A DNA stretch of 42,677 nucleotides from an uncultured Eubacteriales bacterium (GCA_902767315.1 CACXHB010000066.1:1-42677); one strand, 5' to 3'; positions 32,801-41,088 are shown, numbered from the stretch's first letter. Numbers and translations are program-made. Notes: generated from the sequence alone by a model not told the origin.

Positions 32801-33439
32801 TCGCAGATTCGCCAGCGCATCCGTCAGATGGGTTCGGTGAACGTCGCGGCGGTGGACGAATACCGCCAGACTCTCTCCCGGGTAGAGGAACTGTCCGCCC
32901 AGCGGGACGATCTCAACGCCGCCATTGCCGATCTGGAAAAGATCATTGCGGAACTGGAAAAGCACATGGATTCCCAGTTCCGCAAGCAGTTTGAAATCAT
33001 GAACGCGAATTTCAAGCGCACCTTCGCCACCCTCTTCGGCGGCGGCAGCGCGGAACTGCGGCTGAACGACCCCAAGGACGCGCTGAACTGCGGCATCGAA
33101 ATCGTGGCCCAGCCTCCGGGCAAAAAGCTGCAGACCCTTTCGCTGCTCTCCGGCGGCGAACGGGCGCTGACGGCCATCGCCATTCTGTTCGCAATGCTGG
33201 AAGTCAAGGCCACGCCCTTCTGCATTCTGGACGAAATCGAGGCCGCGCTGGATGACGCGAACATCGACAATTTCGCCGAATACCTGAAGACCTATTCCGC
33301 AAAGACCCAGTTCGTGGTCATTACCCACCGCAAGGGCACCATGGAACGCTGTCAGGCGCTATACGGCGTGGTTATGGAGGAAAAGGGCGTTTCCAAGCTG
33401 GTGTCCGTGGCGCTGAACGAAGCTGTGAAGGAGGCATGA
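29870..33439 (+). CDS. smc: chromosome segregation ATPase SMC
   Basis: A 1189-residue SMC, the standard length. The N-terminal head has Walker A GPNGCGKSN (31-39); long coiled coils flank a hinge at roughly 510-660 (GVRGVVAEIL ... MHSGGSMTGG). The C-terminal head has the signature LLSGGERALT (1092-1101) and Walker B CILDE (1118-1122). It starts at TTG 29870, one base after rnc. It condenses and segregates the chromosome with ScpA/ScpB, which are not in the window. Confidence 0.97.
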   Translation: MELKKLVIHGFKSFADRVELTFEHGITGVVGPNGCGKSNISDAVRWVLGEQSAKSLRGAKMEDVIFNGTEKRRKQAFCEVTLVFDNTDHALPIDFAEVAVSRRVYRNGDGEYQINGAPCRLKDIVDLFRDTGLGRDGYSIVGQGRIDEILSAKSEDRRQVFEEAAGIMKYKARKNESQRKLESSQTNLERVQDILGELEERVEPLKKQSEEAREYLALRDELKTLDLNVFLTRSVKYEARIAELRQALSDAEKNLAEASAQLEALGAKRDDQQMELDRLEMDSAEKREEVQTLIRQVESLDGEVGVLHERIGSLKREHDRLCAQQERAAGGGDGIRAQVEEMKSELEDAKARLIEEESALTRQEEELKRAEKSLSEMEAAAEAAKGEIIRIMNRLSDVRSQQARLSAMKAALEQQISGMDQTSLRDQEGLDALSQHAREAQDQLVAEKQRLTELKGRMESMAKSVQEAAEEGKRLETEFTQARDKRQQCASRLKLLQEMQRDYEGLNNSVKQVLMQARRLPNSGVRGVVAEILRVPEKLERAMDMVLGAALQNIVVNRDEDAKRMIEYLRANRFGRATFLPISSVRGRTLSPGERGVLKMPGCIGLASELVEFDAEFQGVVDNLLGRTVVADNLEHGIAIQRAGRYQFRLVTLEGDVMHSGGSMTGGSVQSRVTNLLSRSREIEESGRLLERLEAEMQEKSQASQALEQRRAALKQERAELYDALHGQEIICARAEEALKAAREEQTSQLARSEKVKNERARLESQLHETCASLEKLVSRQDDETQNTDRMQQKVREMQEEIFQARAQTGALRDRVSAQRVNFATHSRDCETLSGEIRRLSEQADDTERLLRETGAQLEKCNGLLAENGGLLTEKSDALTASKTALDAAREQFALCEKARTGAQKLVKDLSAQIDTCREGVDVQGDARHRTEMLLQRSESEFKQIQDRIWEEYELTYAGAEAFRQADFKLIEAEKRVSQIRQRIRQMGSVNVAAVDEYRQTLSRVEELSAQRDDLNAAIADLEKIIAELEKHMDSQFRKQFEIMNANFKRTFATLFGGGSAELRLNDPKDALNCGIEIVAQPPGKKLQTLSLLSGGERALTAIAILFAMLEVKATPFCILDEIEAALDDANIDNFAEYLKTYSAKTQFVVITHRKGTMERCQALYGVVMEEKGVSKLVSVALNEAVKEA

Positions 33440-33442
33440 CAA

Positions 33443-34342
33443 ATGGGATTGTTTGATAAGATCAAATCGGGCCTGAAGAAGACCCGCGACGTACTTACCG
33501 GCCGCATGGACGATCTGGTGGGCAGCTATAAGGAGCTGGACGACGATTTTTACGAGGAGCTCAGCGACATTCTGGTCATGAGCGATATCGGCATGGAGAC
33601 CACCCAGCTGGCGGTGGATCGCCTGCGGGAAAAGTGCACCTCCGAAAAAATCGGCGACCCGGAGAAAGCCCGCGCCGCCCTGAAGCAGATTCTGGTGGAC
33701 ATCATGACTGCGCCGCCCATGCCCCTGGAAAGCCCCATGGCGCTGATCATCGTGGGGGTAAACGGCGTTGGCAAAACCACCACCATCGGCAAACTGGCCT
33801 CCCGTTTCAAGGTCATCGGCCGAAAGGTGATTATCTGCGCCGCCGATACCTTCCGCGCCGCCGCCGCCGATCAATTGACCGTCTGGGCCCAGCGGGCGGA
33901 CGTGCCCATTGTAAAACATAAGGAAGGCGCAGACCCCGCCGCCGTGGTTTACGACGGCGTACAGGCCGCCCGTGCCCGTGGCGCGGACATTCTGCTGATC
34001 GATACCGCCGGCCGTCTGCATAATAAGGTCCACCTGATGGAGGAGCTCAAGAAGATCAGCCGCGTGGTGGAACGGGATTATCCCGAGGCGAAGATCAAGG
34101 CGCTGCTGGTCATCGACGCCACCACTGGCCAGAATGGCCTGGCTCAGGCCAAGGTGTTCTCCGACGTGGCCAATATCGAGGGCATCGTGCTGACCAAGCT
34201 GGACGGCACCGCCAAGGGCGGCATCGCCGTGGCCATCGCCAACGAATTGCATATGCCCGTGCGTTATATCGGCCTGGGCGAGCAGATCGACGATTTGCAG
34301 CCCTTCGACGCAAAAGAGTTTATCGACGCGATTCTGGGCTGA
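33443..34342 (+). CDS. ftsY: signal recognition particle receptor FtsY
   Basis: A 299-residue NG-domain GTPase that docks SRP-ribosome complexes at the membrane. G1 is GVNGVGKTTT (105-114), followed by DTFRAAA, DTAGR and TKLDGTAKGG. The acidic A domain of proteobacterial FtsY is absent, as is usual in Gram-positives. It begins 3 bases after smc with GGAGG inside the smc end. Confidence 0.97.
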   Translation: MGLFDKIKSGLKKTRDVLTGRMDDLVGSYKELDDDFYEELSDILVMSDIGMETTQLAVDRLREKCTSEKIGDPEKARAALKQILVDIMTAPPMPLESPMALIIVGVNGVGKTTTIGKLASRFKVIGRKVIICAADTFRAAAADQLTVWAQRADVPIVKHKEGADPAAVVYDGVQAARARGADILLIDTAGRLHNKVHLMEELKKISRVVERDYPEAKIKALLVIDATTGQNGLAQAKVFSDVANIEGIVLTKLDGTAKGGIAVAIANELHMPVRYIGLGEQIDDLQPFDAKEFIDAILG

Positions 34343-34349
34343 ATTTCCC

Positions 34350-34378
34350 GCCGCTCCGTTGTTTCGGAGCGGCCTTCT
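34350..34378 (+). terminator. probable terminator after ftsY
   Basis: The 9-bp stem GCCGCTCCG (34350-34358) pairs with CGGAGCGGC (34365-34373), followed only by CTTCT. Termination may be partial, letting some transcription reach nagA. Confidence 0.55.
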
Positions 34379-34399
34379 GCAAAATAAGGAGGCATTTTT

Positions 34400-35530
34400 A
34401 TGCAGGCAATCGTAAACGGCAAAATCGTGACCCCTTCCGGTGTGGTGGAAAATCAGATTCTCCTGTTTCAACAAACCGTCGTCGGTATCGAAAGCACCCT
34501 GCCCGAGGGCTGCGAGGTCATCGACGCGGCGGGCGGCTATGTGGCGCCGGGCCTCATCGACGTGCATACCCACGGCTATCTGGGGGCGGACGCCAGCGAC
34601 GGCGAAATTTCCGGCCTGAAGATCATGGCCGAGGGCATGGCGAAAAACGGCGTAACCGGCTTTTATCCCACCACCATGACCCTGGGTTATGATCGCCTGG
34701 ATCGGGCCTTCGATTCGGTGCGGGCCTATCGGGCCAATCCTTCTCCGGAAGGCGCGGCGGTGCTGGGCGTGAACGCCGAAGGTCCGTATCTCAGTCCGGA
34801 CAAGCGCGGCGCCCATGATCCCAAATATCTGCGCCTGCCGGAAGCAGACTTTTTCCTGAAAAATAAAGACGTGGTGCGTATCACCACCATCGCGCCGGAT
34901 CTGCCCGGGGCCATGGAGACCATCCGCACCCTGACGGAAAACGGCGTGCGTGTCAGCGCAGGTCACACCACCGCCGATTATGACACCACCCTGCGGGCCC
35001 TGGACGCGGGGGCGACCCAGGCCACCCATACCTTCAACGCCATGCCCGCCCTGAACCACAGAAAGCCCGGGGCCACCGGCGCGTTTCTGACGGATTCCCG
35101 GGTTTATTGCGAACTCATTGCCGATGGTTTCCATGTGCACCCCGTCTTTTTCGGCATGCTGCGGCAGCTGAAGGGGGAAAAGCTCATTCTCATTACCGAC
35201 TGCACCCGCGCCGGCGGCATGGGCGACGGCGATTATGATCTGGGCGGCCAGATGATGCACGTGGAGGGCATTCATTGTCTGCTGCCCGACGGCACCATCG
35301 CCGGCAGCATTCTCCGGCTGAACCTGGCGGTAAAAAACATGATCCAACTGGGAGGCGCTTCCGTGGCCGAGGCTGTGAACATGGCTTCCCTGAATCCCGC
35401 CCGGGCCTTCGGTATCGACGACCGAAAGGGTTCCCTGGAACCCGGCAAGGATGCGGATATCGCCATTTTCGACGCGGATTTCAACGCCCTGCGGACCATC
35501 ATCGGCGGCAAAACGGCATATTGTCGGTAA
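34400..35530 (+). CDS. nagA: N-acetylglucosamine-6-phosphate deacetylase
   Basis: A 376-residue amidohydrolase-fold enzyme releasing acetate from GlcNAc-6-phosphate in amino-sugar use and cell-wall recycling. Metal and active-site motifs are HTHG (56-59), Glu127 in EGPYL, SAGHT, THTFNAM and the catalytic Asp in ITDCT. The ribosome site AAGGAGG lies at 34386-34392. The usual partner nagB (deaminase) is not adjacent; a sirtuin follows 15 bases later. Confidence 0.94.
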   Translation: MQAIVNGKIVTPSGVVENQILLFQQTVVGIESTLPEGCEVIDAAGGYVAPGLIDVHTHGYLGADASDGEISGLKIMAEGMAKNGVTGFYPTTMTLGYDRLDRAFDSVRAYRANPSPEGAAVLGVNAEGPYLSPDKRGAHDPKYLRLPEADFFLKNKDVVRITTIAPDLPGAMETIRTLTENGVRVSAGHTTADYDTTLRALDAGATQATHTFNAMPALNHRKPGATGAFLTDSRVYCELIADGFHVHPVFFGMLRQLKGEKLILITDCTRAGGMGDGDYDLGGQMMHVEGIHCLLPDGTIAGSILRLNLAVKNMIQLGGASVAEAVNMASLNPARAFGIDDRKGSLEPGKDADIAIFDADFNALRTIIGGKTAYCR

Positions 35531-35545
35531 GGAGCGCGAGGGCAT

Positions 35546-36262
35546 ATGGACAGCCTGGAATTGTTTCGCGCCTGGGTGCAGGAAGCCCGGCGCATGGTGT
35601 TCTTCGGCGGTGCGGGGGTTTCCACGGAATCCGGTATTCCGGATTTCCGCAGCGTGGACGGCCTGTACCATCAGCAGTTTGATTTTCCGCCGGAGGTTAT
35701 GCTCAGCCATTCCTTCTTCGTGCGGCATCCGGAGGCCTTCTTCGATTTTTATCGAAAGAAGCTGATTCCCCCGGCCAATATTCGCCCTAACGCGGCCCAT
35801 GAAAAGCTGGCCCAATGGGAGAAAGATGGGAAGCTGCTGGCCATCGTGACCCAGAATATCGACGGGCTGCACACCCTGGCCGGCAGTAAAAACGTCTTCG
35901 AACTCCACGGCAGCGTCTATCGGAACCACTGCACCCGCTGCGGCAAGGCCTACGGCGTCGAGGCCGTGCGGGATTCCGCCGGCGTGCCCCGGTGCGAATG
36001 CGGCGGCGTGATCAAGCCCGACGTGGTGCTCTATGAAGAAAATCTGGATCAGCAGGTGATGTACGGCGCGATTTCCGCCATTTCCGAAGCGGATCTTTTG
36101 ATCGTGGGCGGCACCAGTCTCACGGTATACCCGGCGGCGGGCTTCGTGGACGCTTACCGGGGCAGCCGCATGGTACTGATCAATCGTTCGGAAACCGGAA
36201 AGGACCATCGTGCCAACCTGATTTTCCGGGAACCCATCGCCCAATTGCTTTCCAGCCTGTAA
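35546..36262 (+). CDS. cobB: NAD-dependent protein deacylase, sirtuin family
   Basis: A 238-residue Sir2 enzyme removing acyl groups from lysines with NAD. GAGVSTESGIPDFRS (22-36) and TQNIDGLH (102-109) bind NAD; His121 in ELHGS is the catalytic base; the zinc ribbon is Cys129, Cys132, Cys150 and Cys152. It lies 15 bases after nagA and is probably co-transcribed, so a deacetylase of sugars and one of proteins share a transcript. The terminator at 36270-36312 acts mainly on the opposite strand. Confidence 0.93.
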   Translation: MDSLELFRAWVQEARRMVFFGGAGVSTESGIPDFRSVDGLYHQQFDFPPEVMLSHSFFVRHPEAFFDFYRKKLIPPANIRPNAAHEKLAQWEKDGKLLAIVTQNIDGLHTLAGSKNVFELHGSVYRNHCTRCGKAYGVEAVRDSAGVPRCECGGVIKPDVVLYEENLDQQVMYGAISAISEADLLIVGGTSLTVYPAAGFVDAYRGSRMVLINRSETGKDHRANLIFREPIAQLLSSL

Positions 36263-36269
36263 CAGGCGC

Positions 36270-36312
36270 AAAAACCCCGGCGCTTCTCTATATCGAGAAA
36301 ACGCCGGGGCGC
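36270..36312. terminator. terminator between convergent cobB and dprA-like gene
   Basis: CCCCGGCG (36275-36282) pairs with CGCCGGGG (36302-36309), with an inner TCTC/GAGA stem. On the minus strand T5 follows directly; on the plus strand only CGCATTTGTCT. Confidence 0.75.
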
Positions 36313-36321
36313 ATTTGTCTG

Positions 36322-37278
36322 TTACGCGTCGAACATGCTCAATTGCTCGGAGCGGGATTGACGCCACAGATCGGTCATGTCCTCCAAGGATTTTCGGGTA
36401 ATCTGTCCAAAGCCGATGGCGCCTTTGTTGATGAGGGAATGATTGCCCTTGTCGCCGTTCCAGGCGTAAATCCAGTCGCAGCGGTGATGGCGCAGCGCGT
36501 CGGATTCCCCGCGCTTTCCGTCGGTGTTGAAAATGAACACCGCCTCCGCCAGGGAAATCAGCAGCCGGTTCCGGGCGATGGCGTGGGGCACGGTAAACAG
36601 CGCGTCGGGATGTTCCGAGGAAATCGCCGTCAGCCGCCCTTCGGAAAACAGCTTTCCCGCCTCCTTGCGCTCGATATAATCGGAAAGTCCGCCGGCCATG
36701 GCGCAGGTGAGGGGACATTTGCCTTCCAGCACATAGCCCTCCATCACCCGGGAAACCCCCAGTTCGCCGCCCGCCAGAATGCGATATCCGGCCTTTTCCG
36801 CAAAGGCGGCGATGGCGCTGATGGAAGCGCGCACCTCCGGGGAGGTTTTCACGCCGCTCATCCCCAGAATGCCGATGGCCGGTGCGTTCAGCGCCTGGGC
36901 GTCTCCGTATAGATAAAACACCGGCGGCGCGTCGCAGCCCGCCCGCTTGGTCAGCCGCCGGGGATATTCCGCGTCGAATTCCGTAATAATGCGAATGCCC
37001 CGGGCCAGAAAGCCTTCCATGGCGTAGGAAAGCTGCACGGAACGGCTCAAAAGGATGAAAATGCGATAAGCCTCTTCCTCCGACATGGACAACAGCTGCA
37101 TCAGCCCCGAAATGTCCACGTTCATCAGCCCGCCGATGTGCCGGGCGGAGGATTCCTTGGCCCGCTGGCAGACGTCTCTGTATTCCGATGTGGACAATGG
37201 CCGGGCATATTCCTCCCGGTTGGGGGAAAGCGCCAGGCAAAGGAGCATGGCGGCGTAGGAATCGGAACTGTAATTCAT
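36322..37278 (-). CDS. divergent DprA/Smf-like protein
   Basis: A 318-residue protein with the layout of DNA-processing protein A. It has an N-terminal helical region, PPVFYLYGD (118-126, like PPLLYVKGD of DprA), a Rossmann-like strand-loop GILGMSG (136-142) where DprA has a VGSR motif, and RNRLLISLAEAV (236-247) matching the late DprA RNR motif. The usual SGlArGID segment is replaced by AGGELGVSRVMEG. So it belongs to the DprA/SLOG superfamily but is far from canonical, and its role in loading RecA on incoming DNA is uncertain. The start at 37278 has GAGGTGG upstream. comEC elsewhere in the window shows the cell has other uptake genes. Confidence 0.7.
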   Translation of the reverse strand: MNYSSDSYAAMLLCLALSPNREEYARPLSTSEYRDVCQRAKESSARHIGGLMNVDISGLMQLLSMSEEEAYRIFILLSRSVQLSYAMEGFLARGIRIITEFDAEYPRRLTKRAGCDAPPVFYLYGDAQALNAPAIGILGMSGVKTSPEVRASISAIAAFAEKAGYRILAGGELGVSRVMEGYVLEGKCPLTCAMAGGLSDYIERKEAGKLFSEGRLTAISSEHPDALFTVPHAIARNRLLISLAEAVFIFNTDGKRGESDALRHHRCDWIYAWNGDKGNHSLINKGAIGFGQITRKSLEDMTDLWRQSRSEQLSMFDA

Positions 37279-37307
37279 GAATCCACCTCGAAACGTTCTT
37301 CTCCTTC

Positions 37308-37316
37308 ATTATATCA
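37308..37316 (-). promoter_or_regulatory. extended -10 promoter of the dprA-like gene
   Basis: On the minus strand TGATATAAT, a perfect -10 with the TGN extension; no good -35 is visible. Confidence 0.55.
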
Positions 37317-37348
37317 TAACCTTGCCCGGAATGGAACGCCTGCCGCGG

Positions 37349-37377
37349 TTGTTTTTGCGGGCCCGGGGTGATATAAT
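37349..37377 (+). promoter_or_regulatory. promoter of the fruK-ktrBA operon
   Basis: TTGTTT (37349-37354), 17 bases, TATAAT (37372-37377) preceded by TGA, an extended -10. GGGAGG for the first gene lies at 37398-37403. Confidence 0.75.
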
Positions 37378-37412
37378 AAAAAAACAATACCTTTCATGGG
37401 AGGCTTTCGCCA

Positions 37413-38345
37413 ATGATCACCGCCCTTTCTCTGAATCCCAGCATCGACCGCACCCTGACCGTGCCGAAATTTACCTACGGCGGGCTGAACCGGGTTTCCT
37501 CCGAAAAGCAGGACGCCGGCGGCAAGGGTATCAACGTCAGCCTCGTGCTGCGGGCCCTGAATTGCGACGTTTGCTGCGCGGGCTTTCTGCACCGGGAAAC
37601 CAGCCCGATTTTTGCGAAAAAACTGTCGGCCGCCGGCGCGGATTACGATTTTGTCTTCTGCCCCGGCGCTACCCGCACAAATCTGAAAATTCTGGACGCG
37701 GCCGCCGGTATCATCACCGAAATCAATCAGTCCGGTCGCCCCGTTTCGCCGGAAGAACTGGCGCAGATGACGGAAATCGTCCGTAAGCATGCCCAGGAAA
37801 GCAGCATGATGGTGCTTTCCGGCTCCGTGCCCCCCGGCTGCCCCGGGGATTATTATGAACAGCTTATCCGCCTCTGCCGGGAAGCGGGCTGCCGCTGCAT
37901 TCTGGACGCAGACGGCGAAAAGCTGGCCCATGGCCTGAAGGCCGCCCCCTTCCTGATTAAACCCAATCGCTACGAACTGGAACAGCTCTCCGGCCGCTCC
38001 CTGAAAAATCGCAGGGAAATTCTCGCCGCCGCCCGGGAGATCATTTCCGGCGGCGTAAGCGTGGTGGCTGTCTCTCTGGGGGCGGAAGGTGCCATGATTG
38101 TCGATAAGGAAAACGCCCTGTACGCGCCGCCGCTGCCCCTGCAGGTGAACTCCACCGTGGGCGCAGGGGATTCCATGGTGGCGGGTCTGGCCGCGGCCTT
38201 CGACCGGGGCGATTCCCTGGAAGAGGCCTTCCGCACCGGCGTGGCCGCCGCCTCCGCCGCCTGCCTTACCGAGGGCACCCAGCCCTTCACGCCCGCCCAG
38301 TTCGAAGACTGCCGTCGAAAGGTCGCGATGGAATATGTGCGCTAA
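37413..38345 (+). CDS. 1-phosphofructokinase family hexose kinase
   Basis: A 310-residue PfkB-family kinase of the FruK/LacC group, which phosphorylates fructose 1-phosphate or tagatose 6-phosphate. The start MITALSLNPSIDRT and GGKGINV (36-42) bind substrate; VGAGDSMVAG near the C-terminus holds the catalytic Asp. No fructose PTS gene is adjacent, which is unusual for fruK. Instead its last 11 bases overlap ktrB. The substrate could be fructose 1-phosphate, tagatose 6-phosphate or a related sugar phosphate. Confidence 0.88.
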   Translation: MITALSLNPSIDRTLTVPKFTYGGLNRVSSEKQDAGGKGINVSLVLRALNCDVCCAGFLHRETSPIFAKKLSAAGADYDFVFCPGATRTNLKILDAAAGIITEINQSGRPVSPEELAQMTEIVRKHAQESSMMVLSGSVPPGCPGDYYEQLIRLCREAGCRCILDADGEKLAHGLKAAPFLIKPNRYELEQLSGRSLKNRREILAAAREIISGGVSVVAVSLGAEGAMIVDKENALYAPPLPLQVNSTVGAGDSMVAGLAAAFDRGDSLEEAFRTGVAAASAACLTEGTQPFTPAQFEDCRRKVAMEYVR

Positions 38346-39681
38346 GCGCCGCCCGGTCATGGCGTTTATCCCCGTTCGGCTCATCGCCCTGAGCTTTCTG
38401 GCCATGATTCTTCTGGGGGCCTGCCTTCTGACGCTGCCCATCGCCGCAAAAAGCGGCCGGATGAGCTTTTTCGACGCGCTGTTTACCGCCACCTCCGCCG
38501 TGTGCGTCACGGGCCTTACGGTGGTGGAAACCGGCCTTCGGTTCTCCCTGTTCGGCCAGGTCGTGCTGCTGCTTCTGATCCAGATGGGCGGCCTGGGCTT
38601 TGTGACCTTCCTTACCCTGGGCTTCATCGCCCTGGGCCGGCGCATTACCATTCGCGACCGGCTGCTGATTCAGGAGGCCATGAACGAAAGCAATATCGGC
38701 GGCATGGTGCGGCTGATTCTGTGGGTCACCCGCATGACCTTCTGCTGCGAAGGCCTGGGCGCGGCGCTGCTCTGCATTCGCTTCGTGCCGGAATTCGGCC
38801 TGGGAAAGGGCCTGTGGTATGGGGTGTTCCACGCGGTTTCCGCCTTCTGCAACGCGGGCTTCGACGTGCTGGGCGAAGGGGTCAGCATTGCCCGATATGG
38901 CAAAGATCCCCTGGTGCTGCTGACCCTGAGCTTCCTGATAATCGCCGGTGGCCTGGGCTTCGGCGCGGTGTACGACCTCATTCGCGCTCGAGGACTCAAG
39001 CGGGCGCGGCTGCATACCCGGGTGGTTTTCGTCGCCACGGGGGCGCTGCTGCTTTTCGGAACCGTTTCCGTGCTCATGGGGGAATGGAATAACGCCGGCA
39101 CCCTGGGAAAACTGTCCTGGGGTGAAAAGCTGCTGGCGGCCTTTTTCCAGTCCGTCACTTTCCGCACCGCGGGCTTCGCCGCCCTGAATCAGCGGCTGCT
39201 TCGTCCGGCCACGAAATTTCTCGGTACGGTTCTGATGCTCATCGGCGCGGCTCCGGCCTCCACCGGCGGCGGCCTGAAGGTCACCACTGTGGGCCTTCTG
39301 CTGGCGGCGGCGGTGTCCATCGCCCGGGGCCGGGATCAGACCCGGATCTCCGGCCGCAGCGTGCCCATGGAAACCCTGCGCCGGGCGCTGTCCATCGTGG
39401 TCATCGGCCTGGGGGCCTTTGTGCTGGATGTGGCGGTGATTGCCCTGATCCATCCCGACGCGCCCCTGAGCGATATTCTGTATGAATGCGCCTCTGCCGT
39501 GGGCACGGTGGGCTTGTCCAGCTGGGGCACCGTCCGGTTCCATCCGGCGGCGCGTATGATGCTGATTCTCAGCATGTACATGGGGCGCATCGGGCCGCTG
39601 TCGCTGACATTGGCCATTGCCCACCGGCAGCAGAACGAGGACCGAATCCTCCTCCCGGAAGAAAAAATCGCCGTAGGCTGA
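38335..39681 (+). CDS. ktrB: Trk/Ktr potassium uptake channel subunit KtrB
   Basis: A 448-residue membrane protein with four M1-P-M2 repeats forming a cation channel. The four selectivity-filter loops are visible: VCVTGL, FCNAGF, FRTAGF and VGTVGL, each with the filter glycine. The gating-loop region GAAPASTGGGLK in the third repeat is also present. The start at 38335 overlaps the kinase gene; ATG at 38359 is an alternative. KtrA, its regulator, follows. Confidence 0.92.
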   Translation: MCAKRRPVMAFIPVRLIALSFLAMILLGACLLTLPIAAKSGRMSFFDALFTATSAVCVTGLTVVETGLRFSLFGQVVLLLLIQMGGLGFVTFLTLGFIALGRRITIRDRLLIQEAMNESNIGGMVRLILWVTRMTFCCEGLGAALLCIRFVPEFGLGKGLWYGVFHAVSAFCNAGFDVLGEGVSIARYGKDPLVLLTLSFLIIAGGLGFGAVYDLIRARGLKRARLHTRVVFVATGALLLFGTVSVLMGEWNNAGTLGKLSWGEKLLAAFFQSVTFRTAGFAALNQRLLRPATKFLGTVLMLIGAAPASTGGGLKVTTVGLLLAAAVSIARGRDQTRISGRSVPMETLRRALSIVVIGLGAFVLDVAVIALIHPDAPLSDILYECASAVGTVGLSSWGTVRFHPAARMMLILSMYMGRIGPLSLTLAIAHRQQNEDRILLPEEKIAVG

Positions 39682-39700
39682 GTTCGAAAGGAATATGACG

Positions 39701-40351
39701 ATGGGAAAAAAGCAATATGTAGTCATCGGCCTGGGCCGGTTTGGCCGAGCCGTATGCGAAACGCTGTATGAAAACGGCGCGGAGGTGCTGGCGGTAGATA
39801 TTCGCCAGGATCGGGTCAACGACGCGGTGAGCTATTCCACCCACGCGGTCTGCACCGACGCATCGGAAGAGGGCGTACTGCGGGATCTGGGCATAGGAAA
39901 TTTCGACGTGGCCGTGGTGGCCACCGGCAACCAGATCAAGGCCAGCAGCATGATCGCCCTGCTTCTGAAGGAAATGGGCGTGGGTACCGTCATCGCCCGG
40001 GCCAACGACGAAATTCACGGCCGCATGCTGAAAAAACTGGGGGCGGATAAGGTGGTTTATCCCGAACGGGATATGGGCCGCCGGGTGGGGCATAATCTGC
40101 ACCAGCATCACATAATGGACTTTATCGAGGTCTCCCCGGACTATGCCCTTTCCGAAATTCGGCCTCTTGAAAAATGGGTGGGCAAAAACCTGGGACAATT
40201 GGCCATGCGCGCCCATTACGGAATCAACGTTCTTGCGATAAAAACAGGCGACAGTGTCAACGGCGCACCGGATGCACATACCGTCGTCGGTTCGGATGAC
40301 GTGCTGTTGATTCTCGGTTCGGCGGACGCTTTGCGGAATCTGGAAAAGTGA
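39701..40351 (+). CDS. ktrA: KtrA-type RCK regulatory subunit
   Basis: A 216-residue cytosolic regulator that forms an octameric ring under KtrB and gates it with nucleotides. The Rossmann motif GLGRFG (8-13 from this start) and VDIRQD form the RCK-N domain; SEIRPLEKWVGKNLGQL begins the RCK-C domain. ATG 39701 is preferred because AAAGGA lies 9 bases upstream; ATG 39695, two codons earlier, would be only 3 bases from it. It closely follows ktrB. Confidence 0.93.
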   Translation: MGKKQYVVIGLGRFGRAVCETLYENGAEVLAVDIRQDRVNDAVSYSTHAVCTDASEEGVLRDLGIGNFDVAVVATGNQIKASSMIALLLKEMGVGTVIARANDEIHGRMLKKLGADKVVYPERDMGRRVGHNLHQHHIMDFIEVSPDYALSEIRPLEKWVGKNLGQLAMRAHYGINVLAIKTGDSVNGAPDAHTVVGSDDVLLILGSADALRNLEK

Positions 40352-40361
40352 GGTGACTTTC

Positions 40362-41081
40362 ATGGTCAGAAAGCGCATTACGGAAGAAGATCTGCTGGCA
40401 TTTCAGGAAGAAAGTCAGCGTCTTTCACAGGAAGTGGAAGTGAAATACGACGCCATGGACCGGGTGGCCAAGGAGCGGGAACAGGCACCCGGCATTCGAG
40501 AACTGGGCTTTGTGCTTTTGCATGATTCCGCCGCGGACGAGGGCCAGCTGCGCCCCTTTGCCGGCCGGGCGAAGGCCGCCGATTGCGCAGTGGAGCTGGT
40601 TAAGGTCAACGGCTATCGTCCCCGGGACCGGTTCGACCGCACGCCCCAGTGGCAAAGGCGGCTGGAGCAGGCCCAGGCGGGCTATCTCAGCGTCTCCGAA
40701 CGGGCCGGACGCGTGGTGGTGGTGGGGGCGGGGGAATCCTGTCCCACGGCGCTGATCCTGGCCGAACAGTATCCGGTGGACGCGCTGGTGCTGGTGGGCG
40801 GCGGCCCCAGAACGCGCCCCTTCGCGGACCGGAATCTCTCCCGGCTTTGCAGCATCGCCCGGGCCAATCTGTTCTCCGTGGTCTGCCCGGTGCTTTCGCT
40901 GGTGCCCGAGGATTGCGGCCGGCTCAGTCCCGCGGCGGCGGCGGATTACCAGCGCTATACCCGCTCGTCTCGTGTGGTGCATCATCCCCTGGCGGGCAAA
41001 AAAGATACCGACGTCTGGACTGAAATGGAAAATGAACTGACAAATCGTATTTTTGCGTTTCTCAGGGGCGAGGATATGTAA
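40362..41081 (+). CDS. alpha/beta-hydrolase-like protein of unknown function
   Basis: A 239-residue cytoplasmic protein. An N-terminal helical segment (about 1-42) is followed by what reads as a reduced alpha/beta-hydrolase core: LGFVLLHDSAADEGQLRPFA, then VVVVGAGESCPTALILAEQYP (117-137), where Ser126 sits in the nucleophile-elbow position, then ALVLVGGG. The elbow is GESCP rather than GxSxG, so catalysis is uncertain; His near 207-208 (VVHHPLAG) could complete a triad. The start at 40362 has GAGGTG 6 bases upstream. Last gene of the kinase-ktrBA run; no function is known to me. Confidence 0.65.
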   Translation: MVRKRITEEDLLAFQEESQRLSQEVEVKYDAMDRVAKEREQAPGIRELGFVLLHDSAADEGQLRPFAGRAKAADCAVELVKVNGYRPRDRFDRTPQWQRRLEQAQAGYLSVSERAGRVVVVGAGESCPTALILAEQYPVDALVLVGGGPRTRPFADRNLSRLCSIARANLFSVVCPVLSLVPEDCGRLSPAAAADYQRYTRSSRVVHHPLAGKKDTDVWTEMENELTNRIFAFLRGEDM

Positions 41082-41088
41082 AAATCAC

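Noticed and set aside
31229..33328. A 699-codon minus-strand open frame
   Set aside because: It is antisense to smc and shows no recognisable domain.
33359..37387. A 1342-codon open frame on the minus strand
   Set aside because: It runs antisense through ftsY, nagA and cobB and out of frame through the dprA-like gene, which have clear family motifs; the long frame has none.
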